Assembly (NCBI GenBank): GCA_040391135.1
Contig: JBEBYL010000003.1
Coordinates: 124,001 to 188,000, forward strand
DNA: 64,000 nucleotides
DNA from: G025836975 sp040391135
Lineage (GTDB): Bacteria > Pseudomonadota > Gammaproteobacteria > Burkholderiales > Burkholderiaceae_B
Reading direction: 5' to 3'
Part shown: positions 39,051 through 50,162 of the stretch, one piece after another
Numbering within the stretch: position 1 is the stretch's first letter
Layout: each line of letters starts with the position of its first letter
Translations under genes and position numbers: made by a program
The notes under the pieces: model-generated
What the model saw: only the letters and a program-made list of their open reading frames with translations
Database searches by the model: none
Told to the model about the DNA's origin: nothing

Positions 39051-41213
39051 ATGTTAACCAATAGACAACGGTATCAGAAAACCCGGAACATGTCCGGCAT
39101 GCTGCTTTCGCGCCGCTCGCGCGCCAGTCTTTGGCTTGCGCTTTCGGTGGGCTTGGTGGGGTGCGCGGGGGCGGAGCGGCCGGCCGATTCGGCCAGTGCC
39201 GGCGCACCCGCGCTGGCCGGCGCCGACCTGCGTCAGCCTTTTGCGCCGATGGATGCGGCGGGCGCAATACAAGTGGCTGCGCTGCCGGGGGCCGTGCCCG
39301 CGCCCGCGGCGCAGCCGGACACCATTACGCTGGTGACGCCGCCGCAGTCCCGCCAGGCGGTTGTCCGGGCGCGCGAAGCCATGCAGAAAAAGCAATGGGC
39401 CGTGCTTGAAACACTGGTGCCCATTGCCAAGTCGGACCCGGTGCTGGGCACTTACGCAGAATATTGGCTGCTGCGCCAGAAGCTGCAGGACAGCACGCAG
39501 CCTGTGCCGGACCAGGAGATGCAGCGTTTCATGCAGGCGCACCCCGACGGCTATCTGGCCGATCGCCTGAAGGGCGACTGGCTGGTGGCGGCAACGCGCG
39601 CCGGCAATTATGCGCTGGCGGCCCGCTTGGGGCCTGTGGTCAACAGCAATGCACAAGAAACATGTTCGCTGCTGCTGGCGCAACATATGACCGGCCAGCG
39701 GATCAAGGCGGCTCAGGCTATAGATGCCTTCCAGCCCAACCGGGCCTGCTGGACCATGCTGGACGAGTTCGAGAACAGCAAGGTCGTCGGCTGGAAAGAG
39801 CTTGAGCCCCTGCTGCGGGCAATGCTGGAAACCAGCAAGACCGGCAATGCGCAGCGGTTGGCGGCCATTATGTTCGATGCCGCCGATATGGTGCAATACG
39901 CGGCGCTCATGAAGAATCCCAAGAAATGGCTGGCTGGCCGCAAGCCGCCCAAATCCCGCAACGATACTGAACTGGTCACCATCGCCTTGTCGCGCCTGGC
40001 CTACGGTTCGGAGCGCCAGCAGAACGCCGCCTATGTCGAGCGCGAGTGGTCCAAGGCGCTGCCCAAGTCCAACCTGCAATGGGTCTGGAGCCAGTTCGGA
40101 CTGGTGGCCGCCCTGAATGTCGAGCTCAATGCCGTCGACTGGTACCGCCGTTCGGGCAATGCCCGCCTGACCGATTACAACCACGCCTGGCAGGTGCGCT
40201 CCGAGTTGCGCCAAGCCCGTATCGATTGGGATTGGGTGGCCAAATCCATACGGCGCATGTCGGCCCAGCAGGCGGCCGAACCGGTCTGGATGTACTGGTA
40301 CGGCCGGGCGCTGCGCGCGCAAGGCAACCAGGAGGCCGCGACGAAGTATTTTCAGGCGATAGCCGGCGAACTCAATTTCTACGGTCAACTGGCCAGCGAA
40401 GAGCTGGGTCAGACGCCGTCGATACCGCAGGCGCCCGCCGCGGTGACGACCGGCGAATTGCTGCTGGCCCGCCAGAATCCGGGCTTGCAGCGCGCCATCG
40501 CCCTGTTCGATCTGGGCTGGCGGCCCGAGGCCGTGCCGGAATGGAACTACACCCTCCGGGGCATGACCGATCGCCAGCTGCTGGCGGCGGCCGAGCTGGC
40601 CCGGCAAGAACATATTTACGATCGGGTGGTGAACACGTCCTTGCAAACCCAGAAGGAAATCGACTTTTCGCAGCGCTTCATCGCGCCGTTCGAAGGGCGG
40701 GTGACAGAGAAGGCCCGCCTGATCAACCTGGACCCTGCCTGGGTCTATGGGCTGATCCGTCAAGAGTCGCGCTTCATCACCGATGCGCGCTCGCGGGTGG
40801 GGGCGTCGGGCCTGATGCAATTGATGCCGGCCACCGCGCGCTGGGTTGCGCGCAAGATAGGCATGAAAGACTTCACGCCATCGTCGGTCAATGACTTCGA
40901 TACCAATACGGTATTGGGCACGAACTACCTTAGCATGGTGCTGAACGATCTGAACGGATCGCAAGTGCTGGCCACGGCCGGCTATAACGCGGGCCCGGGG
41001 CGGCCGGTGCAATGGCGTTCCAAGCTGGCTGGGCCGGTGGAAGGCGCCATTTTCGCCGAGACCATACCGTTCACGGAAACCCGTTTGTACGTCAAGAACG
41101 TCATGTCCAACGCAACCTATTACGCCATGATGTTCACGGGCAAGCCGCAGTCGCTCAAGCAGCGCCTGGGGACCATATCGCCCGCGGCCAATAAAAAGGT
41201 CGATCTGCCTTGA
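39051..41213 (+). CDS. Soluble-type lytic murein transglycosylase (Slt70 family), probable lipoprotein
   Basis: A 720-residue peptidoglycan lytic transglycosylase. A lipoprotein-like signal (LWLALSVGLVGC) is followed by a low-complexity Ala/Pro stretch, a long alpha-superhelical region (about 100-530), and a C-terminal SLT domain with catalytic Glu in YGLIRQESRFITDARSRVGASGLMQLMPATA and later NYLSMVLNDLNGSQVLATAGYNAGP. ATG 39051 is listed; 39090 or 39099 would give a more ordinary signal-peptide length, and no candidate has a strong ribosome site. The next gene overlaps its stop. Confidence 0.92.
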   Translation: MLTNRQRYQKTRNMSGMLLSRRSRASLWLALSVGLVGCAGAERPADSASAGAPALAGADLRQPFAPMDAAGAIQVAALPGAVPAPAAQPDTITLVTPPQSRQAVVRAREAMQKKQWAVLETLVPIAKSDPVLGTYAEYWLLRQKLQDSTQPVPDQEMQRFMQAHPDGYLADRLKGDWLVAATRAGNYALAARLGPVVNSNAQETCSLLLAQHMTGQRIKAAQAIDAFQPNRACWTMLDEFENSKVVGWKELEPLLRAMLETSKTGNAQRLAAIMFDAADMVQYAALMKNPKKWLAGRKPPKSRNDTELVTIALSRLAYGSERQQNAAYVEREWSKALPKSNLQWVWSQFGLVAALNVELNAVDWYRRSGNARLTDYNHAWQVRSELRQARIDWDWVAKSIRRMSAQQAAEPVWMYWYGRALRAQGNQEAATKYFQAIAGELNFYGQLASEELGQTPSIPQAPAAVTTGELLLARQNPGLQRAIALFDLGWRPEAVPEWNYTLRGMTDRQLLAAAELARQEHIYDRVVNTSLQTQKEIDFSQRFIAPFEGRVTEKARLINLDPAWVYGLIRQESRFITDARSRVGASGLMQLMPATARWVARKIGMKDFTPSSVNDFDTNTVLGTNYLSMVLNDLNGSQVLATAGYNAGPGRPVQWRSKLAGPVEGAIFAETIPFTETRLYVKNVMSNATYYAMMFTGKPQSLKQRLGTISPAANKKVDLP

Positions 41214-42337
41214 CGGCGCCCGGCAACGCTTCCGGCGTGGATCCGGCCACTGCCGGGCTGGACGTGTACATCGTCGGTGGCGCCGTGCGCGATGCCCTGC
41301 TGGGTCTGCCCGCCGGCGATCGGGATTGGGTGGTGGTGGGCGCCACTCCTCACGAGATGGCCCGACGTGGATTCGTCCCGGTGGGCGGCGATTTTCCCGT
41401 CTTCCTGCATCCGCGCAGCAAAGAAGAATACGCACTGGCCCGCACCGAACGGAAATCGGGCAAGGGCTACAAGGGTTTCACCTTTTATACCGGCGCCGAC
41501 GTCAAGCTGGAAGACGATTTGCAGCGCCGCGACCTGACCATCAACGCCATTGCCCAGACGCCGGATGGCAGGCTGGTCGATCCCCTGGATGGGCAGTCGG
41601 ATATCCGTCGCAAGGTGCTGCGCCATGTGGGACAGGCCTTTGCCGAAGACCCTGTGCGCCTGCTCAGGCTGGCGCGGTTTGCCGCTCGCTTCCATGATTT
41701 TTCCATTGCGCCGGAAACCCTGGCACTGGCTCGCAGGCTGGTGGACGAGGGCGAGGTCGATGCGCTGGTGCCCGAACGCGTGTGGCGCGAGGTCGCCAAG
41801 GGACTGATGAGCGATCATCCCGGACGGCTGTTCCAGGTGCTTGAGTCGGCGGGCGCCTTATCCCGCGTTTTGCCGGGCTTGTTGTTCGATGATAAGAAGA
41901 CGGACGCCGAATTGGCCTGCGCTGCCGGCAAAGGCTTGGGCTTGGCCGCGCGCTTTGCGCTGGCATGCAGGCTGTCCGACGATCCCGCAAGCATAGGCCG
42001 GCGGGTGCGCGCGCCCAGCGAGTGCCAGGATTATGCCAGGCTGCTGCCCGTCGCGCTGGCCACCGTCGACCACGAGGACAAGGAGGCCAACCTGCAGGCC
42101 CGATGGCTGGACCTGATGGAGCGCTGCGATGCCTTGCGCAAGCCTGATCGCTTCCTTGACTTGCTTGCCGCCGCATCTTGCGCCGCCACGGTGGATCAGC
42201 AGGCCTGGCGCGCGCGCATGGCCGCTGTTCGCGCGGTCGATGGGGGGGCGATAGCCAGGACGCTGCAAGGCCAGCCTGCGCGCATCAAGCAGGCTGTGCA
42301 TGAGGCCCGTCTGGCGGCCCTGGACGGCGTCTCCTGA
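41210..42337 (+). CDS. cca: CCA-adding enzyme / tRNA nucleotidyltransferase
   Basis: A 375-codon class II tRNA nucleotidyltransferase that builds or repairs the 3' CCA of tRNAs. VYIVGGAVRDALLGLPAGDRDWVVVGATP holds the nucleotide-binding and catalytic Asp residues, with RRDLTINAIA and EDPVRLLRLARFAARF following. The shown TTG start at 41210 overlaps the previous stop and has AAGG upstream; GTG at 41237 or 41264 are alternatives, the last beginning exactly at the conserved VYIVGG. It lacks the HD phosphohydrolase domain of E. coli Cca. Confidence 0.92.
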   Translation: MTAPGNASGVDPATAGLDVYIVGGAVRDALLGLPAGDRDWVVVGATPHEMARRGFVPVGGDFPVFLHPRSKEEYALARTERKSGKGYKGFTFYTGADVKLEDDLQRRDLTINAIAQTPDGRLVDPLDGQSDIRRKVLRHVGQAFAEDPVRLLRLARFAARFHDFSIAPETLALARRLVDEGEVDALVPERVWREVAKGLMSDHPGRLFQVLESAGALSRVLPGLLFDDKKTDAELACAAGKGLGLAARFALACRLSDDPASIGRRVRAPSECQDYARLLPVALATVDHEDKEANLQARWLDLMERCDALRKPDRFLDLLAAASCAATVDQQAWRARMAAVRAVDGGAIARTLQGQPARIKQAVHEARLAALDGVS

Positions 42338-42359
42338 ACCTTTTGTGGCGCGCGGCAAG

Positions 42360-43625
42360 CTATAGGCGGTCGCGCCGATCGCCACGCATGAAGCCGATCA
42401 AGACCTGGTCCAGCCCGCGCCCGATAGCCAGCACTTTGAATAGCTCTCCCATTTCGGCTTCCGATACCAGCTTCTGGACGGCTGACATATTGTTTGCGCG
42501 GGATGCCGCCGCCGCGGCATCTTCGGCGCCGGCTTGTTGTTCCATGCCGGCTGATTCAGTCAGGGCTTGCCCCAGCCCCGCGTTCATCAGGAAGCGCGCC
42601 TGCGAGGTATAGCCCAGCACGTCCAGGCCGCCTTCCAGCGCGGCGTCCGCCATGGCGGTGAAGTCGACATGCGCGGTGATGTCCTGCAGCCCCGCATAAA
42701 TCAAGGGCTGACTGTGCGCATGATGGCGGAAGTGGCACATGAGCGTACCCTCCTTGCGCTGCGGATGGTAGTACTCGCGCTGTGGAAAACCGTAGTCGAT
42801 CAACAAAGCGGCGCCGCGCTGCAGCCATACGCCCATCTGGGCGATCCAGGCTTCGGCCCGCAGATTGATCTCGGATTGATAGCCGGGCAAGGGCGGCATG
42901 CGCTGCGCCATGGCCTGCCGCAATACCGAAGAGGCCGGCCGTTCCGCCCATTTGAACGGTGCCGCAGCGGCCGCTGCGCTTTCCTGCGCATCAGCCGTGG
43001 CCTCGTTCCGCGCCGCATCCGCACCGGCCAGGCTTACGCCGATCTCCATCAGTGTGCCGTTCTCGTCCCAGCGAAAAAGCGTGGCGGGCATGGCGTCCAG
43101 CACTTCGTTGGCCAGCACGCAACCCGAAAACGTTTCCGGCAGGGCCGATAGCCATTTCACTTTGGCATCCAGGGAAGCCAGCCTTGCCTGCTGGCGCGCC
43201 TGGAGATCGGCGGATACTTCCAGTATCTGGTATTCCGGCTCTATCCCCAGCCGCCGCAGGGCGGGGATGACCGCTGCGGCCAGCGCGCCGGAGCCGGCCC
43301 CGAACTCCAGCACGGTGGCCGAGCCGCAAGCCTGCAGTACCTGGGCGACCTGATTGGCCAGGACTTGGCCGAACAGCGGTGTGAGCTCGGGCGCGGTGGC
43401 GAAGTCGCCGATGGGCAGATCGCCGCCGAACTTGACGCTGCCGGCCGCATAGTAGCCAAGCCCTGGCGCGTAGAGCGCCAGATCCATCCATTGTTCGAAC
43501 GGCAGGAAGCCGGCGTCCTTGCCACGGATTTGCTGAAGCAAGTATTTCTCCACCAAGAGCCGATGCTCTTCGGAGGCGGCATCCAGCGCGGGCAGTCCGG
43601 CTGGCACGATGGAAGCAGTATTCAT
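42360..43625 (-). CDS. SAM-dependent methyltransferase, MidA/NDUFAF7 family
   Basis: A 421-residue class I methyltransferase of the COG1565/DUF185 family. WMDLALYAPGLGYYAAG and DFATAPELTPLFGQ open the domain, and VLEFGAGSGALAAAVIPAL is the SAM motif; NEVLDAMPATLF and GAALLIDYGFPQREYYHPQR follow. Human NDUFAF7 methylates an arginine of complex I; bacterial function is less clear. An Ala-rich insert (ARNEATADAQESAAAAAAP) and an Ala-rich stretch near the C terminus are local features. ATG 43625 overlaps the small upstream gene by 4 nt. Confidence 0.88.
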   Translation of the reverse strand: MNTASIVPAGLPALDAASEEHRLLVEKYLLQQIRGKDAGFLPFEQWMDLALYAPGLGYYAAGSVKFGGDLPIGDFATAPELTPLFGQVLANQVAQVLQACGSATVLEFGAGSGALAAAVIPALRRLGIEPEYQILEVSADLQARQQARLASLDAKVKWLSALPETFSGCVLANEVLDAMPATLFRWDENGTLMEIGVSLAGADAARNEATADAQESAAAAAAPFKWAERPASSVLRQAMAQRMPPLPGYQSEINLRAEAWIAQMGVWLQRGAALLIDYGFPQREYYHPQRKEGTLMCHFRHHAHSQPLIYAGLQDITAHVDFTAMADAALEGGLDVLGYTSQARFLMNAGLGQALTESAGMEQQAGAEDAAAAASRANNMSAVQKLVSEAEMGELFKVLAIGRGLDQVLIGFMRGDRRDRL

Positions 43626-43789
43626 TGGCGTTTCTTTTTGCCCAGGGTATATAGCGCGTGGCACATGGCGGCCAGGAAAGCCGCCAGCAACGCCGCCATG
43701 CCGGCAACAAGGTAGTTGTCGAAGACGATCCATAAGGGTATGGACAACAGGAATGCCAGCAGCAAGGGCTTACGGACGAGTTGTTTCAT
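43622..43789 (-). CDS. Small two-TM membrane protein upstream of midA-like gene
   Basis: A 55-residue protein with a basic start (MKQLVRKP), two hydrophobic helices (PLLLAFLLSIPLWIVF and AGMAALLAAFLAAMCHALY) and a basic end (GKKKRQ). It overlaps the methyltransferase start by ATGA, so the two are translationally coupled. I do not recognise a characterised family. Its conservation alongside this methyltransferase would be the best sign of function. Confidence 0.65.
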   Translation of the reverse strand: MKQLVRKPLLLAFLLSIPLWIVFDNYLVAGMAALLAAFLAAMCHALYTLGKKKRQ

Positions 43790-43912
43790 TCCGCCATTGT
43801 AGCGAGGCCGCAACCGAAGAGACGGTATAAAGGCCCGCGTCGGCCTCAAGCTAGAATAGCCGGATATGCAGCACTCATCCTTTCGACAAATCGTCCGGAG
43901 TCGATACCTCGT

Positions 43913-44242
43913 ATGCAACTACAGCACATCCCGTTTGGAACCACCGACTGGTCGACAGTGGAAAAAACCGAACACAAGGGCGACACAGGCACCGCCTACT
44001 GGCGGACACGCGTTTTCGGTGAGGTCCGGGTACGGATGGTGGAGTATTCCGCTGGCTACCTTGCCGACCACTGGTGTTCCAAAGGCCATATATTGCTTTG
44101 CCTGGAAGGCCAGCTGCATACCGAGCTGGCCGATGGCCGAACATTCGTGCTGACTCCCGGAATGAGCTATCAGGTGGCGGACGGCGCAGAGGCTCACCGT
44201 TCCAGCACCGTGCACGGTGCCAAGCTGTTCATCGTCGATTAG
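43913..44242 (+). CDS. DHCW-motif cupin family protein
   Basis: A 109-residue single-domain cupin. The characteristic motif lies in GYLADHWCSKGHILLCLEGQ, and ELADGRTFVLTPGMSYQVADGAEAHRSSTVHGAKLFIVD forms the second cupin strand set. The His residues could bind a metal. The biochemical role of this family is not known. ATG 43913 is chosen. It ends before a strong bidirectional terminator. Confidence 0.85.
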   Translation: MQLQHIPFGTTDWSTVEKTEHKGDTGTAYWRTRVFGEVRVRMVEYSAGYLADHWCSKGHILLCLEGQLHTELADGRTFVLTPGMSYQVADGAEAHRSSTVHGAKLFIVD

Positions 44243-44257
44243 TCGCTACAAGACATG

Positions 44258-44305
44258 CAACAACAAACAAGCCCCGCCATAATGCGCGGGGCTTGTTTGT
44301 TGTTG
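44258..44305. terminator. Bidirectional terminator with 20-bp perfect stem
   Basis: The arms 44258-44277 and 44286-44305 are exactly complementary over 20 bp with an 8-nt loop. Each arm has a GCCCCGC part near the loop and an A/T-rich CAACAACAAACAA part outside, so the T-rich strand follows the GC stem in both directions. It separates the convergent cupin and helicase genes. Confidence 0.9.
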
Positions 44306-44334
44306 CGCCAGCCTAGGCTGGCGCCACTGGCTGC

Positions 44335-46044
<1,710 letters not shown>

Positions 46045-46335
46045 GAGTATCCTTTGCCGAGGAAACGGCATACACATAGCGCTAGGCAGGGGAAGTTAGC
46101 CCGTTGCGCTGGTTGATTGGAGCATCGTGCCGACCGAATCAACCTAAAGTGCAGCGTTTGTCTTGAAAGACGCGGCGAAAGGCTCGGGGGTCAGGGAGCG
46201 ATGGCGTTCGACATGGGTGCTGAAAGCTCAGTCAACTGCTATGCGACAGCTTGTGCTGTATGAAAATGTCGACGCTTGGAAAATGCAGTGCCAGAATTAT
46301 ATACGGATTAACGATCTAGGGTAAGCCCTAGGTTG

Positions 46336-46797
46336 CTAATATGCAACGAAGTGGGCAAAAGCCTTCCGGAGCACGCCATGGTACTGGGGCAGGCGGGCCT
46401 GGACAAGCGCGCTGCGGTTCTGCCAGGCGGAAAGCTGCTGGGGGGAACGGCTGGGCGCCGGTGCCCAGATGGCTTCCGGGAAGTGGCTGTCGCCCGCCCA
46501 GCGCGGAATGACATGCCAGTGAAGATGCGGCACCATATTGCCGAATTGGGCCAGATTGATCTTGTCCGGTTGCAGGACATCGCGCTGTGCCTGTTCGACC
46601 CGCCAGACCGCTTCCATGAGCGTTTGCCGGGCGGGGGCAGGCAGCTGGGTCATTTCGGCGATGTGCGCTTGCCAGATTACCCGTGTGTAGCCGGGATGCA
46701 GGGCGTCGTCGACCGCGATGACGCGAACAAGCGCGTTGCTCCAGATTTCGTCGCCGCCTGTGTTCAGGCATAAGGGGCAGTCGCCGGCGTTCCACAT
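46336..46797 (-). CDS. HIT-family protein
   Basis: A 153-residue histidine-triad protein. The active-site triad lies in NMVPHLHWHVIPRW, and CPLCLNTGG at the start is a Cys pair seen in HIT members of this subgroup. HIT proteins hydrolyse or transfer nucleotide phosphates; the substrate is unknown. ATG 46797 overlaps the PPK2 stop by one base, so it is co-transcribed with a polyphosphate kinase. Confidence 0.88.
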   Translation of the reverse strand: MWNAGDCPLCLNTGGDEIWSNALVRVIAVDDALHPGYTRVIWQAHIAEMTQLPAPARQTLMEAVWRVEQAQRDVLQPDKINLAQFGNMVPHLHWHVIPRWAGDSHFPEAIWAPAPSRSPQQLSAWQNRSALVQARLPQYHGVLRKAFAHFVAY

Positions 46798-48290
46798 TAT
46801 TTTTTCTTTCCCTTCTGGACCTTTTCCAGTGCTTTGACGATGCGTTCAAGTACCGCGATGCGCGCGTGGCGCTTGTCGTTGGCCGACACCAGGTGCCATG
46901 GGCAATCGCGGGTGCTGGTTTGTTCGAACATGTCGTTGGCTGCCTGGACGTAGGCATCCCACTTCTTGCGGTTGCGCCAATCTTCCGGCGTGATCTTGAA
47001 CGACTTGAACGGCGATTCTTCGCGTTCGTGAAAACGCTTCAATTGCTCTTCTTTGGTGACCGCCAGCCAGAATTTTAGTACCAGCGCACCGCTGTCCAGC
47101 AGTTGCGATTCGAATTGATTGATCTCTTGATAGGCGCGTTGCCATTGAGCGGCGCTTGCGTATTTTTCCACGCGTTCGACCAGCACGCGGCCATACCAGG
47201 ATCTATCGAAAATGGCGATGTTTCCAGGCAGGGGCAGATCGCGCCAGAACCGCCATAAATAGGGGTGCGCCAGTTCTTCGTCGGTTGGGGCGGAAACCGG
47301 AATGGCGCGGAACTGGCGGGCATCCAGGGCATGGGTAATGCGGCGTATGGTCCCGCCCTTGCCGGCCGCGTCCTGGCCTTCGAACACCAGCACCACGGGC
47401 GTGTCCTGGAATTTGCCATGCTGTGCCAGACGGGCCAGGCGGCTTTGCCAATGGATCAGCTGTTCGTCGTATTCGTCATCCGCCAGCTTTGCCATGTAGT
47501 CCAGCATTTGCAGCGAGGGGGGACGGGGGGCGGCGGCAATCAGGCTGGTGTCCAGGATGGGAACGGAAGGAACCCGGTTTGTTTCCCGCAAGGCCGCCAA
47601 TACGGCCTGCCCGGTGCTGATGGCGCGCATGTCCGGATCGGCGGCGGGTATTACCCGCCAGGGAGCATGTTCGTCGTGGGTCAGCGATATCGCCAGCGCA
47701 GCGGCGTTGCGCAGGCGCTCGAACTTCTTTCCGGCCTTGATGTCTTCGGGGCGCACCTGCCATGCCGTGTCGGGATCCGACAGCAGCTCGGCGGTTCGCT
47801 TCTTTTGCGCCTGCTGCGACAGGTGATACCACAGCTTGACGATTTGCACGCCGTTGCTGGCCAGCGTGCTTTCGAACTCGCGCGTTGCGCGCGCCAGCGA
47901 TTGGATTTTTTCCTGATCGGGATTCTTCCGGGCCGCCTCGGCCAGCAGGGGGCCATACCAGGAACCGAACACGATGCCGGTCTTGCCTTTGGCGGGCAGA
48001 TTGCGCCAGTAGCGCCATAGGAAAGGCTGGGATTGCTCTTGCTGCGTGGGTTCGCCGAAGGCCAGGGTGTGGATATGGCGCGCATCCATCCATTCGTTCA
48101 GCAGGCTGATCGAGGCGCCCTTGCCCACGCCGTCGATCCCGGCGATAACGATCAGCAAAGACCGCCGCGCCTGCGACAGGCGGGCATACTGCGCCTTGAG
48201 CAAGGCGGTGCGCAGGCGGGCTTCGGCGGCCTGGGCTTTTTCGCCGGCAAAGACCGGGTCTGATTCGGCTACCGAAAACAGGGTGTCCAT
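46797..48290 (-). CDS. Two-domain polyphosphate kinase 2 (polyphosphate:AMP phosphotransferase type)
   Basis: A 497-residue fusion of two PPK2 domains. The N-terminal domain has IAGIDGVGKGASI and GSWYGPLL; the C-terminal domain has the fuller set FEGQDAAGKGGTIRRI, FDRSWYGRVLVERVE and WRNRKKWDAYVQAANDMFEQT. Two-domain PPK2 enzymes typically use polyphosphate to turn AMP into ADP. The N-terminal copy is more divergent (GIDGVGKG instead of GQDAAGKG) and may be structural, as in other members. The gene is between trpC and the HIT gene on the same strand. Confidence 0.92.
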   Translation of the reverse strand: MDTLFSVAESDPVFAGEKAQAAEARLRTALLKAQYARLSQARRSLLIVIAGIDGVGKGASISLLNEWMDARHIHTLAFGEPTQQEQSQPFLWRYWRNLPAKGKTGIVFGSWYGPLLAEAARKNPDQEKIQSLARATREFESTLASNGVQIVKLWYHLSQQAQKKRTAELLSDPDTAWQVRPEDIKAGKKFERLRNAAALAISLTHDEHAPWRVIPAADPDMRAISTGQAVLAALRETNRVPSVPILDTSLIAAAPRPPSLQMLDYMAKLADDEYDEQLIHWQSRLARLAQHGKFQDTPVVLVFEGQDAAGKGGTIRRITHALDARQFRAIPVSAPTDEELAHPYLWRFWRDLPLPGNIAIFDRSWYGRVLVERVEKYASAAQWQRAYQEINQFESQLLDSGALVLKFWLAVTKEEQLKRFHEREESPFKSFKITPEDWRNRKKWDAYVQAANDMFEQTSTRDCPWHLVSANDKRHARIAVLERIVKALEKVQKGKKK

Positions 48291-48310
48291 GCGCGGCCTG
48301 TGTCAGGACG

Positions 48311-49105
48311 TCAGGCGTTGAAGAACAGGTCGTGCAGCGCGGCGCCCGGTTCGGGCGCGCGCATGAACGCTTCGCCCACCAGGAAGGCCTGGACCTGGTG
48401 ATCGCGCATTTGCTTGACGTCCTGCGGCGCGAGGATGCCGCTTTCGGTGACGACGCGCTTGCCCTCGGGAATGGCGGGCAGCAGGTCCAGCGTGGTCTGC
48501 AGCGAAGTTTCAAAACTGCGCAGATTGCGGTTGTTGATGCCGATCAGCGAGGTATTTAGTTCAAGGGCTATGTCCAGCTCGGCGCGATCGTGGACTTCGA
48601 CCAGGACATCCATGCCCAATTCGGTGGCGATGCCTTCGAATTCGCGTAGTTGCTGCGGCGACAGGGCGGCAACGATCAACAGGATGCAGTCGGCGCCCAG
48701 CGCCCGGGCATGAACGATCTGGTAGGGGTCGATCATGAAGTCTTTGCGCAGCACGGGAAGGCTGCATGCCGCCCGGGCCTGGCGCAGATAGTCGTACGAA
48801 CCCTGGAAGAACTTCACATCGGTCAGCACCGACAGGCAGGCCGCGCCGTGCGCCGCATACGAGGAGGCGATCTCGACGGGATTGAAGTTCTCGCGGATCA
48901 CGCCCTTCGAAGGAGAGGCCTTCTTGATTTCGGCAATGACGGCGGGTTTCCCCTGGGCGATTTTTTCTTCCAGGGCGCGGGCGAAGCCGCGCAGGTCCTT
49001 GCGGCTTTTGGCTTCGCGCAGCATGTCCGATTCGCTGCGCATTTGCCGGGCCGTGGCGACTTCCGCTTTTTTTGTTTCAAGGATTTTGGCAAGAATATCG
49101 TTCAT
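48311..49105 (-). CDS. trpC: Indole-3-glycerol phosphate synthase
   Basis: A 264-residue TIM-barrel TrpC. IAEIKKASPSKG, LSVLTDVKFFQGS, PVLRKDFMIDPYQI and GINNRNLRSFET are conserved catalytic blocks. It converts carboxyphenylaminodeoxyribulose phosphate to indole glycerol phosphate. It is a stand-alone enzyme, not fused to TrpF. ATG 49105 overlaps trpD by ATGA. Confidence 0.97.
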   Translation of the reverse strand: MNDILAKILETKKAEVATARQMRSESDMLREAKSRKDLRGFARALEEKIAQGKPAVIAEIKKASPSKGVIRENFNPVEIASSYAAHGAACLSVLTDVKFFQGSYDYLRQARAACSLPVLRKDFMIDPYQIVHARALGADCILLIVAALSPQQLREFEGIATELGMDVLVEVHDRAELDIALELNTSLIGINNRNLRSFETSLQTTLDLLPAIPEGKRVVTESGILAPQDVKQMRDHQVQAFLVGEAFMRAPEPGAALHDLFFNA

Positions 49106-50133
49106 GCTTTCAGCGTCCGTGTATAGGTGCAGAATTCATCCAGCTTGGCCCGGGCGGCACCGCTGGCCAGCGCCTCGAAAGCCATTTTCAGGCCTTCTTC
49201 GATGGAGTTGGCCTTGTTGCCCGCATAGATGGCCAAGCCGGCGTTAAGTCCTACGATATCACGAGCGGGTCCGCTGGCGTTATCGAGCGCGCTAAGAACC
49301 ATTTGAGCCGATTCGTCGCGGTTGCCGACCTTGATGGAGCGGTTCGAGACCATGGTCATGCCATAGTCTTCGGGATGGATTTCGTACTCGCATATCTTGC
49401 CGTCCTTCAGTTCCCCGACCAGGGTGGCGGCGCCCAGCGAGGCTTCGTCCATGCCGTCCTTGCCGTGGACGATCAGCACGTGGTTCGACCCCAGCAATTG
49501 CAGGACCCGCACCTGTATGCCCACCAGATCGGCATGAAACACCCCCATCAGCTGATTGGCGGCATTGGCGGGATTGGTCAGCGGGCCCAGTATATTGAAT
49601 ATGGTGCGCACGCCCAGCTCTTTGCGCACGGCCGCGACATTCTTCATGGCGCCATGATGGGCGGGCGCGAACATGAAGCCTATGCCGGTGCGCTCGATGC
49701 TTTCGGAGACCTGTTCGGGGCTGAGCGCAATGTTGGCGCCCAGCGCCTCGAGCACGTCGGCGCTGCCGGATGACGACGATGCGCTGCGTCCGCCATGCTT
49801 GGCGATCTTCACACCCTGCGAGGCGGCAACGAACATGGAGGCGGTGGAAATATTGAAGGTGTTCGAGCCATCGCCGCCGGTGCCGCACATGTCCAGAAGC
49901 TCTTGCGGGTTGGATGTCTTTACCGGCAGGGCGAATTCGCGCATCACGCGGGCCGCGGCGGTGATTTCGCCGACGGTTTCCTTCTTGACCCGCAGGCCCA
50001 TGAGCAGCGCGCTGGCGATCTGGGGCGTCATCTCGCCGCGCATCAGCATGCGCATCAGGTGCAGCATTTCGTCGTGGAATATTTCGCGGTGTTCAATGCA
50101 GCGCGACAGCGCTTCGGTAGGTGTGATCGTCAT
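49102..50133 (-). CDS. trpD: Anthranilate phosphoribosyltransferase
   Basis: A 343-residue TrpD. MCGTGGDGSNTFNISTASMFVAA binds PRPP, and KHGGRSASSSSGSADVLEALG and FAPAHHGAMKNVAAVRKELGVRTIFNILGPLTNPA follow. It is the second step of tryptophan synthesis. It is preceded by trpG with a 29-nt gap and overlaps trpC. Confidence 0.97.
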   Translation of the reverse strand: MTITPTEALSRCIEHREIFHDEMLHLMRMLMRGEMTPQIASALLMGLRVKKETVGEITAAARVMREFALPVKTSNPQELLDMCGTGGDGSNTFNISTASMFVAASQGVKIAKHGGRSASSSSGSADVLEALGANIALSPEQVSESIERTGIGFMFAPAHHGAMKNVAAVRKELGVRTIFNILGPLTNPANAANQLMGVFHADLVGIQVRVLQLLGSNHVLIVHGKDGMDEASLGAATLVGELKDGKICEYEIHPEDYGMTMVSNRSIKVGNRDESAQMVLSALDNASGPARDIVGLNAGLAIYAGNKANSIEEGLKMAFEALASGAARAKLDEFCTYTRTLKA

Positions 50134-50162
50134 GTTTTTATTCCATTAGAGGCATGAGGCCG

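Noticed and set aside
39054..41435. 793-codon minus-strand frame opposite slt and cca
   Set aside because: No domain signal and extreme Arg/Gln/His composition; the plus-strand Slt protein is unmistakable.
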